Origin: Bacteroidales bacterium
GTDB lineage: Bacteria; Bacteroidota; Bacteroidia; Bacteroidales; UBA932
Direction: 5' to 3'
Length of the DNA stretch: 64,000 nucleotides
Assembly (NCBI GenBank): GCA_017476575.1
Contig: JAFUZO010000003.1
Coordinates: forward strand, 56,774 to 120,773
Shown here: positions 55,809 through 63,870 of the stretch, piece by piece
Layout of the letters: each line of letters starts with the position of its first letter
Position numbering within the stretch: position 1 is the stretch's first letter
Notes under the pieces: generated by a model
Told to the model about the DNA's origin: nothing
Database searches by the model: none
What the model saw: the letters and a program-made list of their open reading frames with translations, nothing else
Translations under genes and position numbers: made by a program

Positions 55809-57140
55809 TTAAAGATAGTAATAATTCAGGATTTCTTCACGCAAAAGGACTGAACATTTCGCCTCATTCAAAGAATAGCGGGCCTTCGCCCATTCGACGA
55901 CCGCTGTATTCCAGTCCAGGAAATCAGCCGAACCAAGTGCATATTTCCGCTCTGTCTGTTTGAAGACTTCCTCCGCAAAGGCACTTTCTTCCAGAGCATG
56001 GGCATATCGCGCCCGTGCCAATTCATAGTCCATTTCTGCCTGTATCAACTGTTTGCGGACCTGCTTCCGCACCTCTTCCACATGAAGACGCGCCTCTCCC
56101 TTTGCAATCCCCGCCCGGCGGATTCCATTTTTGATGGTCATCCCGTCCAAGATGGGGATGGAGAGAGAAAGGGACACAAAGGCACTGCCATTGTCGGTGT
56201 ACTGCTCCCAAAAAGGATAGGCATCATATTTCAGCGTTCCGTCCTCGCGTGGCAACATCTTTTTCCGGGCATCGGAATAACTCGTTCCGAACCCGGCGGA
56301 TAAAGAAAGTCGAGGGCTGGCGGCGGACCGGGCAATCTTCTCATCCAATGCAGCCATTTCCTGGCCCAAGACTGAGGAACGGATCTCCGGATTCGCGTCA
56401 AGGGCCGACTCCATATCCCGGATTATCTTATGTGGGAGGACCGGGGCCGGTTCCGCTATGTCGAAAGATTCGTCATCCTCCCATTCCAAGAGATCGCAAA
56501 GGGCCAGGCGGGCCATCCGCAACGAATAGGCCGCTGACAATGCATCTCCCAAGGCGGCCTCCCGCCGAGACTGAAGTTGCAGGACCTCCGTTTCCACTAC
56601 GCTCCCGGCCGACAATAACGACCGAGTCCGTTCCAACTGGGTTTCCACCAGAGAAACAGTTTCTTCTGCCACTTTCTGCTGCTCCCGGGCACAAAGCATC
56701 TCCATGTAAGCCCCGGCTATTTGAATCCGGAGATTGTATCGAAGTGACTCCTCCTGCAGAAGGGCCGTTTTCAACGACAATCGCGCCCGTTCCAACCGAT
56801 GTATTTTTCTCCCTCCTTCAAACAGACTCATCTCACCGGAAACCGAAGTGCTGTTGTTCTGGGTATAGTCCGTCTTGACAAATTCATAAGTGGTGGGGTC
56901 CAAGACCCGCCCTGTGGACATCGTATAGGAAGAGGAAGCAGACAACCGGGGGATGAAGGCCCATTTTTCCTCCTGCACAGAAAGGCCTTCCCTGTCGATG
57001 GTACAGGCCTGCTTCCGGAGATCGATGTTGTGCTCCATCGCATACCGGACACAGTCCTCCAGCGTCCAGATTTGAGGATGCCCCTCCATGACCAGGGCCA
57101 CCAGGGCAAAGAGCCCTATGCAGAAAATCCGTCTGTACAT
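55809..57140 (-). CDS. TolC-family outer membrane protein of the peptide-export locus
   Basis: A 443-residue outer-membrane factor with a signal peptide (FCIGLFALVALVMEGHP) and mature start IWTLEDCVRYAMEHNIDLRK. It has two helical repeat units, the second near LIQAEMDYELARARYAHALE, and ends with the usual DFLDWNTAVVEWAKARYSLN. It would form the exit duct for the transporter next to it. It overlaps the ATPase gene by 25 nt. Confidence 0.93.
   Translation of the reverse strand: MYRRIFCIGLFALVALVMEGHPQIWTLEDCVRYAMEHNIDLRKQACTIDREGLSVQEEKWAFIPRLSASSSYTMSTGRVLDPTTYEFVKTDYTQNNSTSVSGEMSLFEGGRKIHRLERARLSLKTALLQEESLRYNLRIQIAGAYMEMLCAREQQKVAEETVSLVETQLERTRSLLSAGSVVETEVLQLQSRREAALGDALSAAYSLRMARLALCDLLEWEDDESFDIAEPAPVLPHKIIRDMESALDANPEIRSSVLGQEMAALDEKIARSAASPRLSLSAGFGTSYSDARKKMLPREDGTLKYDAYPFWEQYTDNGSAFVSLSLSIPILDGMTIKNGIRRAGIAKGEARLHVEEVRKQVRKQLIQAEMDYELARARYAHALEESAFAEEVFKQTERKYALGSADFLDWNTAVVEWAKARYSLNEAKCSVLLREEILNYYYL
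55810..55817 (-). promoter_or_regulatory. -7-like box for the DUF4412 gene
   Basis: TATCTTTA on the minus strand, one mismatch from TAnnTTTG, inside the last codons of the TolC gene and 25-32 nt before the DUF4412 ATG. Confidence 0.4.
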
Positions 57141-57796
57141 ATCTCTCCGTCTTTGATAGTGATTATCCTCCCGGCCTTCTCTGCAACTCGCCTTTCATGC
57201 GTAACAAGAATGAGCGTCGTGCCAGACTCCTTGTTGATGCCTGAAAGAATATCCATGACCCTGTCCGTTGAAACAGAGTCCAATTGTCCGGTCGGCTCAT
57301 CGGCCAGAAGGATTCCCGGTTCCGTTATCATGGCCCGGGCGATGGCCACCCGTTGCCGTTGCCCACCGGACAACTCGTCTGGATAGTGTCGATACCAATC
57401 CGACAGACCGAATCTCTCCAGTAACGACAGTCCGCGCTCCTTCATCTCTTTTTCCGACATCCGCCGATAGGTCAATGGGAGTATTACATTGTCAAGAAGG
57501 TCCATCTGGGGAATCAAATGAGCCGATTGGAAGACAAAACCGAATTTCCTGTTCCGGAGAAAGGCCAGCCTATCATCTGAAAATTCCTTCACGGACACTC
57601 CGTCGACAAGGTAGTCGCCCTCGTCAAAACGGTCCAGCAGTCCCAGGATATTCAACAGCGTAGTCTTTCCAGAGCCGGATGCGCCCATCACGGAAATCAT
57701 TTCTCCATCCCGGATGACAAGATCTATTCCTTTCAAGACCGGGAGGGTTTCATATTTCGTCTGGTACGACTTTCTGATACGACGCAGTTCAATCAT
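57116..57796 (-). CDS. MacB-type ABC ATP-binding protein without a permease gene
   Basis: A 226-residue ATPase of the LolD/MacB group. Walker A is GASGSGKTT, the Q-loop FGFVFQSAHLIP, the signature LSGGQRQR, Walker B GILLADEPTGQLD, and the H-loop LVTHERR. Such proteins pair with an FtsX-type permease, but none is in this locus. It overlaps the upstream fusion gene by 8 nt, which suggests the permease and adaptor genes once stood upstream and were lost. Confidence 0.94.
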   Translation of the reverse strand: MIELRRIRKSYQTKYETLPVLKGIDLVIRDGEMISVMGASGSGKTTLLNILGLLDRFDEGDYLVDGVSVKEFSDDRLAFLRNRKFGFVFQSAHLIPQMDLLDNVILPLTYRRMSEKEMKERGLSLLERFGLSDWYRHYPDELSGGQRQRVAIARAMITEPGILLADEPTGQLDSVSTDRVMDILSGINKESGTTLILVTHERRVAEKAGRIITIKDGEICTDGFSA

Positions 57797-58886
57797 AGTA
57801 ATTCGTTATCACTTCATCTGAAGGAGCCAACCCGTCCAAGATTTCCACCCGTTCCCCGTCTGAAAGGCCCAAGGTCACCTCCCGCTGTCGGGAGATAACC
57901 TTCCGGTTGCTCCTTGACACAATCCAGTAAAAGACCGGCATACAGAGCAGCGAGATGAGGGCGACTTGCCATGAATAGATAAACAAGAATGCCAGGGATA
58001 CGATGAGCACCAGGACATTGATGATGGTATCGCCGACAATCGTCCCGATGACCGACTGGATGCGGCGCGTATCGTTGAGTCTGGCAACCATGTCGCCCGT
58101 CTTCCGGGTATCGAAAAATGCCTTGGGCAGCCGTAACAGTTTCCCGAAAAAGAAACGGATGATCCGGTTGTTGAAGTTCCGGCTCTGGGTGATGAGCAGT
58201 TTGCTCCTGAGGGCGGTGATTACCACCTTCGCCAGCAGCAGGACCAGCACCAGAACAATTCCAGCAACCAGTTTCGTGGTGTTATGGGAAGGCAGGACAT
58301 CATCGACCAGTCTCTGCGAAAAAACGGCCATTACCATCCCAAGGACAGCAATGACAAGTCCGATGGCGACGCTGGCACCCAAAAGACCATAATCCTCCTT
58401 GAGCAAATCCTGCAGCCAGGACTTCTTCTTTCCCGTAACTGTTTCTTTTTTGATGAAATGCGAATTGGGCTCAAGCAAGAGACACTTCCTCGTCCAGATG
58501 TCGGACAACTCATCCTCTGTCATTTCCCTGACGCCCTTTCCGGGATCACTGATTACGAAGCGGCCGTTCTCATAGCCGAAACAAACGACAAAATGTGACA
58601 AAACCCTGTCAATGACAACGGCCAGGATACAGGGCTTTCCATGTTCAATCAGATCCGGGATTCCGTTGGCTTCTGCGCCCTGTGCCTCGAATCCCATGGC
58701 CCCCGCCGCCTGATACAGGCCCAGAAGCGTTGTCCCGGTATTGGATGTCCCGCTGATCTCCCGCAGGTGCAAGATGGACGACTCTCCCCCATAATAACGT
58801 ATCAACGACAGCAGACAGGCCGCTCCACAGTCCGTCATGTCGTGCTGGTGCACAAAACTCTTTTCAATCCTTTTCCGATCAATCAT
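57789..58886 (-). pseudogene. C39 peptidase/ABC exporter fused in frame to the tail of an adaptor protein
   Basis: A 365-residue chimera. Residues 1-130 are a C39 leader peptidase: Cys20 in HDMTDCGAACLLSLI, His in VLSHFVVCFGYENG and Asp in FVISDPGKG. Residues 160-333 are the first part of an ABC transmembrane domain (RLVDDVLPSHNTTKLV, LPKAFFDTRKTGDMVARLND). At about residue 335 (DNA about 57875-57890) it changes into TLGLSDGERVEILDGLAPSD, the C-terminal end of a periplasmic adaptor. The last ABC helices, the whole ATPase domain and most of the adaptor are missing. An internal deletion in the genome or an assembly fault would explain it. The peptidase may still be active. Confidence 0.85.
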
Positions 58887-59395
58887 TGTAATTCCTGGAC
58901 AATGTTTTTGATGGATGTCGCACCCATGTGCCGTTTCATCAGTTTTCCATTCTCGTCATAGATGAAAAGGGCTGGCGGTCCCTTTACGCCGAACACTTTA
59001 TGGATATCGGGCCAGTCTTCCCGCAGCACATAGGCATCGGGGATTGTTTCCAATGGATACTCCATCAGAAACTCCTCGACGATTTCTGATGGGGCGATGG
59101 TGATGAACAGCCATTGGACATCCCTGCATTCCGAATGCCTGGCCAATATTCCTTCCACCTCCTTTCTGCAGTATTCGCATTCCGGGTGGAAAAACAGTAG
59201 CGCAGTACGCTTGGAAGGATTCAGGTGCCCGATGACATCTAAAGCATCACCGTAAATCGTAAAGGCTTGTATTTGTGGGAATTGTTGTATTCCGCCGTAT
59301 TTCGATTTGTGTTTTGAAATCGCCCGGCAGAGCATACTCCCCACAGCCACTGCCAGCAGGCAGAGGACCATCCGTGCAATATTTCGTTGTTTCAT
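58883..59395 (-). CDS. Membrane-anchored thioredoxin-like protein
   Basis: A 170-residue protein. One N-terminal helix (IARMVLCLLAVAVGSMLCRA) anchors a thioredoxin-fold domain facing the periplasm. The active site is CEYC in LLFFHPECEYCRKEVEGIL, and the cis-proline loop is GVKGPPALFIYD. It could form or reduce disulfides; both peptide precursors of the locus carry two cysteines in the mature part. It overlaps the C39 gene by 4 nt. Confidence 0.82.
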   Translation of the reverse strand: MKQRNIARMVLCLLAVAVGSMLCRAISKHKSKYGGIQQFPQIQAFTIYGDALDVIGHLNPSKRTALLFFHPECEYCRKEVEGILARHSECRDVQWLFITIAPSEIVEEFLMEYPLETIPDAYVLREDWPDIHKVFGVKGPPALFIYDENGKLMKRHMGATSIKNIVQELQ

Positions 59396-59396
59396 C

Positions 59397-60074
59397 CTAT
59401 GTCAGATACAGCATCAGAAACATCAGCAGGGCGATATAGAACAGATACCCGACACCATAGGTGGACATCACGAACTTGAAAGACTTGCCAAGCCTTGTTC
59501 CGCACAACCTTCCGACCAGCAGGGCCATGATAATCCAGTATAGAATCTCAAAGACATTCACCGCAGCCAAGGGCATCCGGACCCAGGGCTCGATATTCTC
59601 CCCTCCCAAGAACAAAAGTGACGTGTACGTTGTCAGTTCCATCGCCTTGTCTGCACCAACCCCCAGATTGACCACGCAGAGAACGATGCTGTAAATCATC
59701 ATCGCGGCTTGCGCAACCATAGCAACACCCCACCAATCCTTGAACTTTTTCCCGCTCATATCCGTAAAGAAAAAATTCCCGATGAATAAACACAAGGAGA
59801 CAAGCGATAACCTTAACAACAATACAAGCGGAACCAAAAGGAACGAAATCCAACGCGTCCTCTGGTACCGTTCCAGCAACTGGCCTCTGGCCTCCTCACC
59901 TATTATGTCAAAGTTTTGTAATTCGGGCAGAAGAATAAATTCCTGCTGCAGGAATGTGATGATGAGCATCAGGCACACATACAGCAGGAAAAGAGAATTT
60001 AAAAACCCGTCAGTTATTCGATGTCCCACTACTGTTTTTCTTTGATCTCGCCAAAACAAGAAGTTTGATGTCAT
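59397..60074 (-). CDS. Multi-pass membrane protein of the peptide locus, unknown function
   Basis: A 225-residue protein with about five transmembrane helices: LNSLFLLYVCLMLIITFL, WISFLLVPLVLLLRLSLVSLCLFIG (about 75-99), a central region around WWGVAMVAQAAMMIYSIVLC, LAAVNVFEILYWIIMALLVG, and a C-terminal YLFYIALLMFLMLYL. I do not recognise a family. It starts 106 nt after a small membrane protein gene and ends 1 nt before the thioredoxin-like gene, so it is part of the same operon and may help export or immunity. Confidence 0.7.
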   Translation of the reverse strand: MTSNFLFWRDQRKTVVGHRITDGFLNSLFLLYVCLMLIITFLQQEFILLPELQNFDIIGEEARGQLLERYQRTRWISFLLVPLVLLLRLSLVSLCLFIGNFFFTDMSGKKFKDWWGVAMVAQAAMMIYSIVLCVVNLGVGADKAMELTTYTSLLFLGGENIEPWVRMPLAAVNVFEILYWIIMALLVGRLCGTRLGKSFKFVMSTYGVGYLFYIALLMFLMLYLT

Positions 60075-60180
60075 CCAGACTAGAGATGGGATCCATTAGC
60101 AACCTGGCCGGAACATCTGAAGCATATAGAAGGCATTTTGGTTTGCTTTAGCGATTGCTGATTCCTGGCGAAAATAATTA

Positions 60181-60345
60181 TCATTTGTTCTTTTTCGCTC
60201 GTGCTCTTCTGGAGATCACGAATGTTGTTATTCCTGTAACCAAGAAAATCGAAGCAATTATATACTTGTTTGTAATGACATCTATAATTACCAGAACAAT
60301 CGAGACCAAAAGCAAGAACTCAACAACTAACAGAAAATGCTTCAT
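60181..60345 (-). CDS. Small two-helix membrane protein, candidate immunity protein 1
   Basis: A 54-residue ORF starting MKHFLLVVEFLLLVSI. Two hydrophobic helices (about 3-22 and 29-46) are joined by a short polar turn (DVITNKY), and the end is strongly basic (SRRARAKKNK). The ATG lies 5 nt after the stop of precursor 1. The same layout is repeated by the protein at 60916-61095 after precursor 2. No similarity to a named family is claimed; immunity is inferred from position and architecture. Confidence 0.6.
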   Translation of the reverse strand: MKHFLLVVEFLLLVSIVLVIIDVITNKYIIASIFLVTGITTFVISRRARAKKNK

Positions 60346-60350
60346 GTTTT

Positions 60351-60563
60351 TTATTTTGATTTTTCATAGATGAAACACGCCGCAGATCCGAGAAGTCCAA
60401 CTGCATCTACCCAGCCAACAGGGTTCCACCAGTTAAAAAGTATACCTGCCCCATACGCAATTGAGCCAACTGTCACAAGATCGCATGCAGCATCGGCCAC
60501 CTGGCCAACAGTTACTTTTCCCCCTTCTACATAAGAAAGGTAATCAATACTGATTGTATTCAT
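60351..60563 (-). CDS. Double-glycine leader peptide precursor 1 (bacteriocin-like)
   Basis: A 70-residue precursor. The leader MNTISIDYLSYVEGG is 15 residues and ends in GG, with hydrophobic residues at -4 (Val), -7 (Leu) and -12 (Ile), as C39 peptidases require. The predicted mature peptide has 55 residues, is glycine-rich, and has two Cys (ADAACDL and GSAACF) about 37 residues apart, and a WW pair in FNWWNPVGW. This fits unmodified class II-like bacteriocins or signal peptides. The target is unknown. Confidence 0.78.
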   Translation of the reverse strand: MNTISIDYLSYVEGGKVTVGQVADAACDLVTVGSIAYGAGILFNWWNPVGWVDAVGLLGSAACFIYEKSK

Positions 60564-60915
60564 AAAAACCTAATTGTGCCCCGCACTCCCAATCAAGGCT
60601 ATTAATAATAAAGACGTGGGAGTCATACTCTTGCTTACCCCGGACTCAGGTCCTGACCTGCTTATTTCCTAATCTAAACAACCTGTCAAGTTTGAGTTCA
60701 GAAGAAAAACATCAAGTAACGTCTTCGTAAAAATATGCATACATAACTCTCCTCATAGAGATTGTCCAGGTCATCTATAAAAACCTGCTCCCCTTCAATC
60801 AGGACGAGAAGAAACATGCAGCCCCATACAACAATAATAAAGAACTAAATACCGTCTGGATAATTAATTCCGGCCTATGACGGACAGGCTGGACACAAAC
60901 GGGAAATGAAACTTT
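60564..60915. other. 350-nt gap between the two peptide modules
   Basis: AT-rich, with no ORF I can support. It contains a 14-bp palindrome, CAGGTCCTGACCTG (60647-60660), and an inverted pair ACTCCCA/TGGGAGT (60586-60632 region). Either could be an operator or terminator for precursor 1. No good TAnnTTTG box is seen. Confidence 0.35.
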
Positions 60916-61095
60916 CTACTCGCGTTTCTTTGAGCGGAGAAAACGATCCACAACGCCTGTCAATATCGTCGCAACGATGAAAACGTGTAGGGCATCCTCG
61001 GTCCAAGCATGCATCCCGCTCATATCCAGAATAACGATTACGATAAGTGCAAGTGATAAAATGACCGTGAGTGCAATCCAAATGCCCTTATACAT
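60916..61095 (-). CDS. Small two-helix membrane protein, candidate immunity protein 2
   Basis: A 59-residue ORF starting MYKGIWIALTVILSLAL. Helix 1 is about residues 5-24, helix 2 about 37-50, and the end is basic (DRFLRSKKRE). The ATG overlaps the end of precursor 2 by 8 nt, so translation is probably coupled. It matches candidate immunity protein 1 in layout but not clearly in sequence. Confidence 0.6.
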   Translation of the reverse strand: MYKGIWIALTVILSLALIVIVILDMSGMHAWTEDALHVFIVATILTGVVDRFLRSKKRE

Positions 61096-61312
61096 ATACA
61101 CAATAGTTAGGGATACCGACTGTCCCCTTTGCAAATGACCACACTCCGCCGGCAAAAGAGAGCGCGCCTACCAATCCGGTTCCTACTCCCCCGAGTATGC
61201 CGATCGTCCCCCAAAAGATATTTTCTAATGCTCCCTGACATTCTTTATCGGAAGAGTGGAATGAAAAACCTGAATTGCAGGTGCGTAGTTCCTCGATGTT
61301 TAACGATTTCAT
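61088..61312 (-). CDS. Leader peptide precursor 2 (bacteriocin-like, glycine-rich)
   Basis: A 74-residue precursor. The leader MKSLNIEELRTCNSG is 15 residues and ends in SG, with Leu at -7 and -12 and Glu at -8, the double-glycine pattern with Ser at -2. The 59-residue mature part has a glycine-zipper-like region (GILGGVGTGLVGALSFAGGV) and two Cys (KECQG and PNYCV), so it may form a disulfide and insert in membranes. The frame is open upstream, but the ATG at 61312 gives the leader-like start. Confidence 0.72.
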   Translation of the reverse strand: MKSLNIEELRTCNSGFSFHSSDKECQGALENIFWGTIGILGGVGTGLVGALSFAGGVWSFAKGTVGIPNYCVYV

Positions 61313-61413
61313 GATTGATAAAAATGATCTGTTTTTCCCTCCTACTCTATTACAGGCTTTTCGGTTTTCGCCTTGAAGAATATCTTCGATGGCAAATATC
61401 GGGAAAAGAAATA

Positions 61414-61638
61414 TCATTCCCTTGCTTTTCTGCAACCAATTTGGATACAGTCGCTCAAATCTTTGAAAAAATCATGTTGGAGGACTTCCGAAATCCGTAT
61501 CAGCAGGGCGGTGTCGAGGGAGGACTTCCTGAAAATCTTGTAGGCATTCTCCCGGGTGCAGGCAATTGCTTCTGCAAATTCCGGGACCGAGAGACCTCTT
61601 TCATGCACGATTTCCCATATCCGTATCCCTATATCCAT
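61414..61638 (-). CDS. Small HTH (XRE-like) regulator
   Basis: A 74-residue protein MDIGIRIWEIVHERGLSVPE..., with a helix-turn-helix in VPEFAEAIACTRENAYKIF and LLIRISEVLQHDFFKDLS after it. It looks like the short XRE-type regulators common in Bacteroidales and has no other domain. It lies 5 nt after the DUF3244-like gene and 101 nt before precursor 2, so it may control the peptide genes. An upstream ATG in frame (61704) gives a non-homologous extension. Confidence 0.75.
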   Translation of the reverse strand: MDIGIRIWEIVHERGLSVPEFAEAIACTRENAYKIFRKSSLDTALLIRISEVLQHDFFKDLSDCIQIGCRKARE

Positions 61639-61643
61639 GCCCC

Positions 61644-62036
61644 CTACAACGTAAAAGTATATGAAAGTATCTCCTCCTCCCCACATGTAATCAGCAATTG
61701 CCAATCTCCCGCTTTTCTCGAAAGAGGGATGACCGCCTTATCTGTCCCCTCGACAAGGTGGATCGTTTCTGGTTCGGTATCGTGGAAAATCCTGACCTCT
61801 GCATATTGCAGGTCTTCAGCAAAGGTCAACACCATCATCTCTGCCGCAGTATCATAGACAATACTTTGCAGGAGAGTCCCCCATTGGCATCGGGTTGATT
61901 GTCCACTGATCGGGATTCGAAGAAGGAACTCGTCCCCTTGCGAATTCGGGGCCGACTCATCCTTTGGGGACGATTGGTCTGCAACACAACCCGCGCATAC
62001 ATACATGAGGAAAAGGAGGTAAGACAAACGCTTCAT
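61644..62036 (-). CDS. DUF3244-like small lipoprotein
   Basis: A 130-residue exported protein with signal MKRLSYLLFLMYVCAGC, the last Cys being the likely lipid site. The rest is mostly beta, with FLLRIPISGQSTRCQWG, MMVLTFAEDLQYAEVRIFHD and GDWQLLITCGEEEILSYTF, like the DUF3244 proteins of Bacteroidales. Their function is unknown. It is the first gene of the leftward set that holds the HTH regulator and precursor 2. Confidence 0.65.
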   Translation of the reverse strand: MKRLSYLLFLMYVCAGCVADQSSPKDESAPNSQGDEFLLRIPISGQSTRCQWGTLLQSIVYDTAAEMMVLTFAEDLQYAEVRIFHDTEPETIHLVEGTDKAVIPLSRKAGDWQLLITCGEEEILSYTFTL

Positions 62037-62055
62037 ACAGCCGTAATTCATGCTG

Positions 62056-62087
62056 TAAATTTACGCCGGAGAAGTCTCATCCCCAAA
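62056..62087 (-). promoter_or_regulatory. Promoter of the lipoprotein-HTH genes
   Basis: On the minus strand TTTG (62087-62084), a 20-nt spacer, TAAATTTA (62063-62056), one mismatch from consensus. Confidence 0.6.
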
Positions 62088-62192
62088 GAATCAGTTTCAA
62101 AAACAGGATGATTCAATATTGATTATCAATCCTTTATGAAATTTTTGTTTATGCTCGTACAAAAAAGTTCATGCCTTTCGGGGAATAACTGC

Positions 62193-62200
62193 TATCTTTG
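62193..62200 (+). promoter_or_regulatory. -7 promoter box for the TPR/LuxR regulator
   Basis: TATCTTTG fits TAnnTTTG and lies 27 nt before the ATG at 62228. Confidence 0.6.
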
Positions 62201-62227
62201 TTTGCATTCCCTCGGATTTGACAAGAA

Positions 62228-63823
62228 ATGAAGAAACGAACGACCTTCCTGCTCCTGCTCCCCTTTATTGCGATGGCGTGCTCAGACTCATATCTGGATG
62301 GGATTTTGAGCCGGGTTGAATCTCTGATGGCAGAGCGGCCTGACTCTGCACTGATCCTGCTGCAAAAGAGCCATGTCCCCGACATCGATACCCCCGGAAG
62401 GCAGGCGCGTTATTCCTTGGATCTGGCCATGGCCTTGGATAAGAACTGGATCGACACCACGGCAGTAGAAATCATCCAGCCTGCATTGCGGTTTTATCGC
62501 GGGCCCTTCAGGAAAAGAGAACAATTCCTTTCCCGTTATTATTACGCCCGCATCCTGGAAAATGGCCAGCATCATCCGGAGGCGATCAAAGCCTTCATGG
62601 AGGCCGCGCATCTCTTCAACCATCAAGTAGATTCTGTCTATCTCCTTCGCATCGCCGCCGCAAAAGGAAGGATTTATTGGTATGAACTGATCAGGGACAA
62701 AACGGAAGAATCCTTTGTCGAAGCCATCCGCTATGCTGTCCGCTTGCATGACACGGCCAACTATCAAAGGATGTCCCTCTCGCTGGCCGACTTTTATGAA
62801 GGCGACCAGCAATACGCCAAGAAGGACAGTCTCTTGCCTCTCATCGGTCCCGTCGAACCGGATTTAAAGGGTTGGAAGGCCAAGTCGGTGGCCGACCTGG
62901 TTTTCCGCCATCCTGAAGATTCCCTTCGTTACCCTGACGATTGGGCCTTTTATTGCGAGGCCGTCCGTCATGATCCCGAATCTGTGGATTGGACCAGTCG
63001 GGCCCGTTACTATCTGTTCCGCCATCGGCCGGCAGAGGCCATTGCCTTTCTTGATACGGTGCCCGCGGCAACCTTGCCTCCGCAACGTCTTACCTCATTA
63101 TGGCTCCTCAGGATGTGGGCCCATGAAATGCTGGGAGATTATAAAAGGGCGTATGAAGACCATGTCCAATATACGAGCCGGATGGAGGCCCTGTCTCTCC
63201 AGATATTCCAGAATGATATCCGGTTGGTGGAAGATCGGTATCAGCATCTGTTGGCCGGATATAAGGACCGGGCAGTGATCATCGCCCTTTCCTGCCTGGC
63301 GGCCTTGCTGGTTGTCGCATTGGGATGGCTGGTCCGTCGGAAGAGACAGAAAGAGGCCCTGCTGTCAGGACTGCGGGAAGAATATGACTTGCTGGTCCAG
63401 GTGAGGAACTCGGAACTGGCTCGGAACGAAGTCTTTTCCAGAAAATTGGAGAGCCGCCTGACGGCCCTGAAGCCGTATATTGCCAACGATTTTCCGGAGG
63501 AGTTGTCCGATTCGTCGGAACTGCGCCGGATGACGGAAGACAGCAAACAGATGCTCCGGACCATCGGATTTTTGTTTGGCATGTATCATCCCCGATTCAT
63601 CCTGACCCTGGAAGAGAAAGGCCTGTCGGAACTGGAGACCGGCTACTGCTGTCTGTTCGCACTGGGATTCGCAGGCAAGGAAATCCCATCCAAACTGCAT
63701 CGGAATACCTTTTACAATGCCAGTAGCGCCATCCGTAAAAAAGTCGGGCTCGGCCCGCACGACACCAACCTCTCCCTATGGGTACAAGACCTCTATAAAA
63801 AATACGGAAATAACACGGTATAA
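62228..63823 (+). CDS. Membrane-bound TPR regulator with LuxR-like C-terminal HTH
   Basis: A 531-residue protein. It begins with a lipoprotein-like signal (LLLLPFIAMACSD), then periplasmic TPR-like helices (about 25-340), one transmembrane helix (VIIALSCLAALLVVALGWLV, about 345-364), a cytosolic coiled coil, and a C-terminal HTH (LSELETGYCCLFALGFAGKE, IPSKLHRNTFYNASSAIRKK). Such proteins read a periplasmic signal and bind DNA directly. Divergent from the peptide locus, it may control it. The stop is followed by a two-way terminator. Confidence 0.83.
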   Translation: MKKRTTFLLLLPFIAMACSDSYLDGILSRVESLMAERPDSALILLQKSHVPDIDTPGRQARYSLDLAMALDKNWIDTTAVEIIQPALRFYRGPFRKREQFLSRYYYARILENGQHHPEAIKAFMEAAHLFNHQVDSVYLLRIAAAKGRIYWYELIRDKTEESFVEAIRYAVRLHDTANYQRMSLSLADFYEGDQQYAKKDSLLPLIGPVEPDLKGWKAKSVADLVFRHPEDSLRYPDDWAFYCEAVRHDPESVDWTSRARYYLFRHRPAEAIAFLDTVPAATLPPQRLTSLWLLRMWAHEMLGDYKRAYEDHVQYTSRMEALSLQIFQNDIRLVEDRYQHLLAGYKDRAVIIALSCLAALLVVALGWLVRRKRQKEALLSGLREEYDLLVQVRNSELARNEVFSRKLESRLTALKPYIANDFPEELSDSSELRRMTEDSKQMLRTIGFLFGMYHPRFILTLEEKGLSELETGYCCLFALGFAGKEIPSKLHRNTFYNASSAIRKKVGLGPHDTNLSLWVQDLYKKYGNNTV

Positions 63824-63830
63824 ACGAAGA

Positions 63831-63864
63831 TTCCCCGGGCGTCCTGCGAGGGACGCCCAGGGAA
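63831..63864. terminator. Two-way terminator between the regulator and the rRNA operon
   Basis: TTCCC-C-GGGCGTCC and GGACGCCC-A-GGGAA form a 14-position stem with one mismatch and a 6-nt loop. It sits just past the 5S end read leftward. Confidence 0.75.
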
Positions 63865-63870
63865 CCCGAG

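Noticed and set aside
60155..60373. A 72-codon plus-strand frame over the small membrane protein gene
   Set aside because: Its hydrophobic residues mirror the better-placed minus-strand ORF beside precursor 1, and no promoter precedes it.
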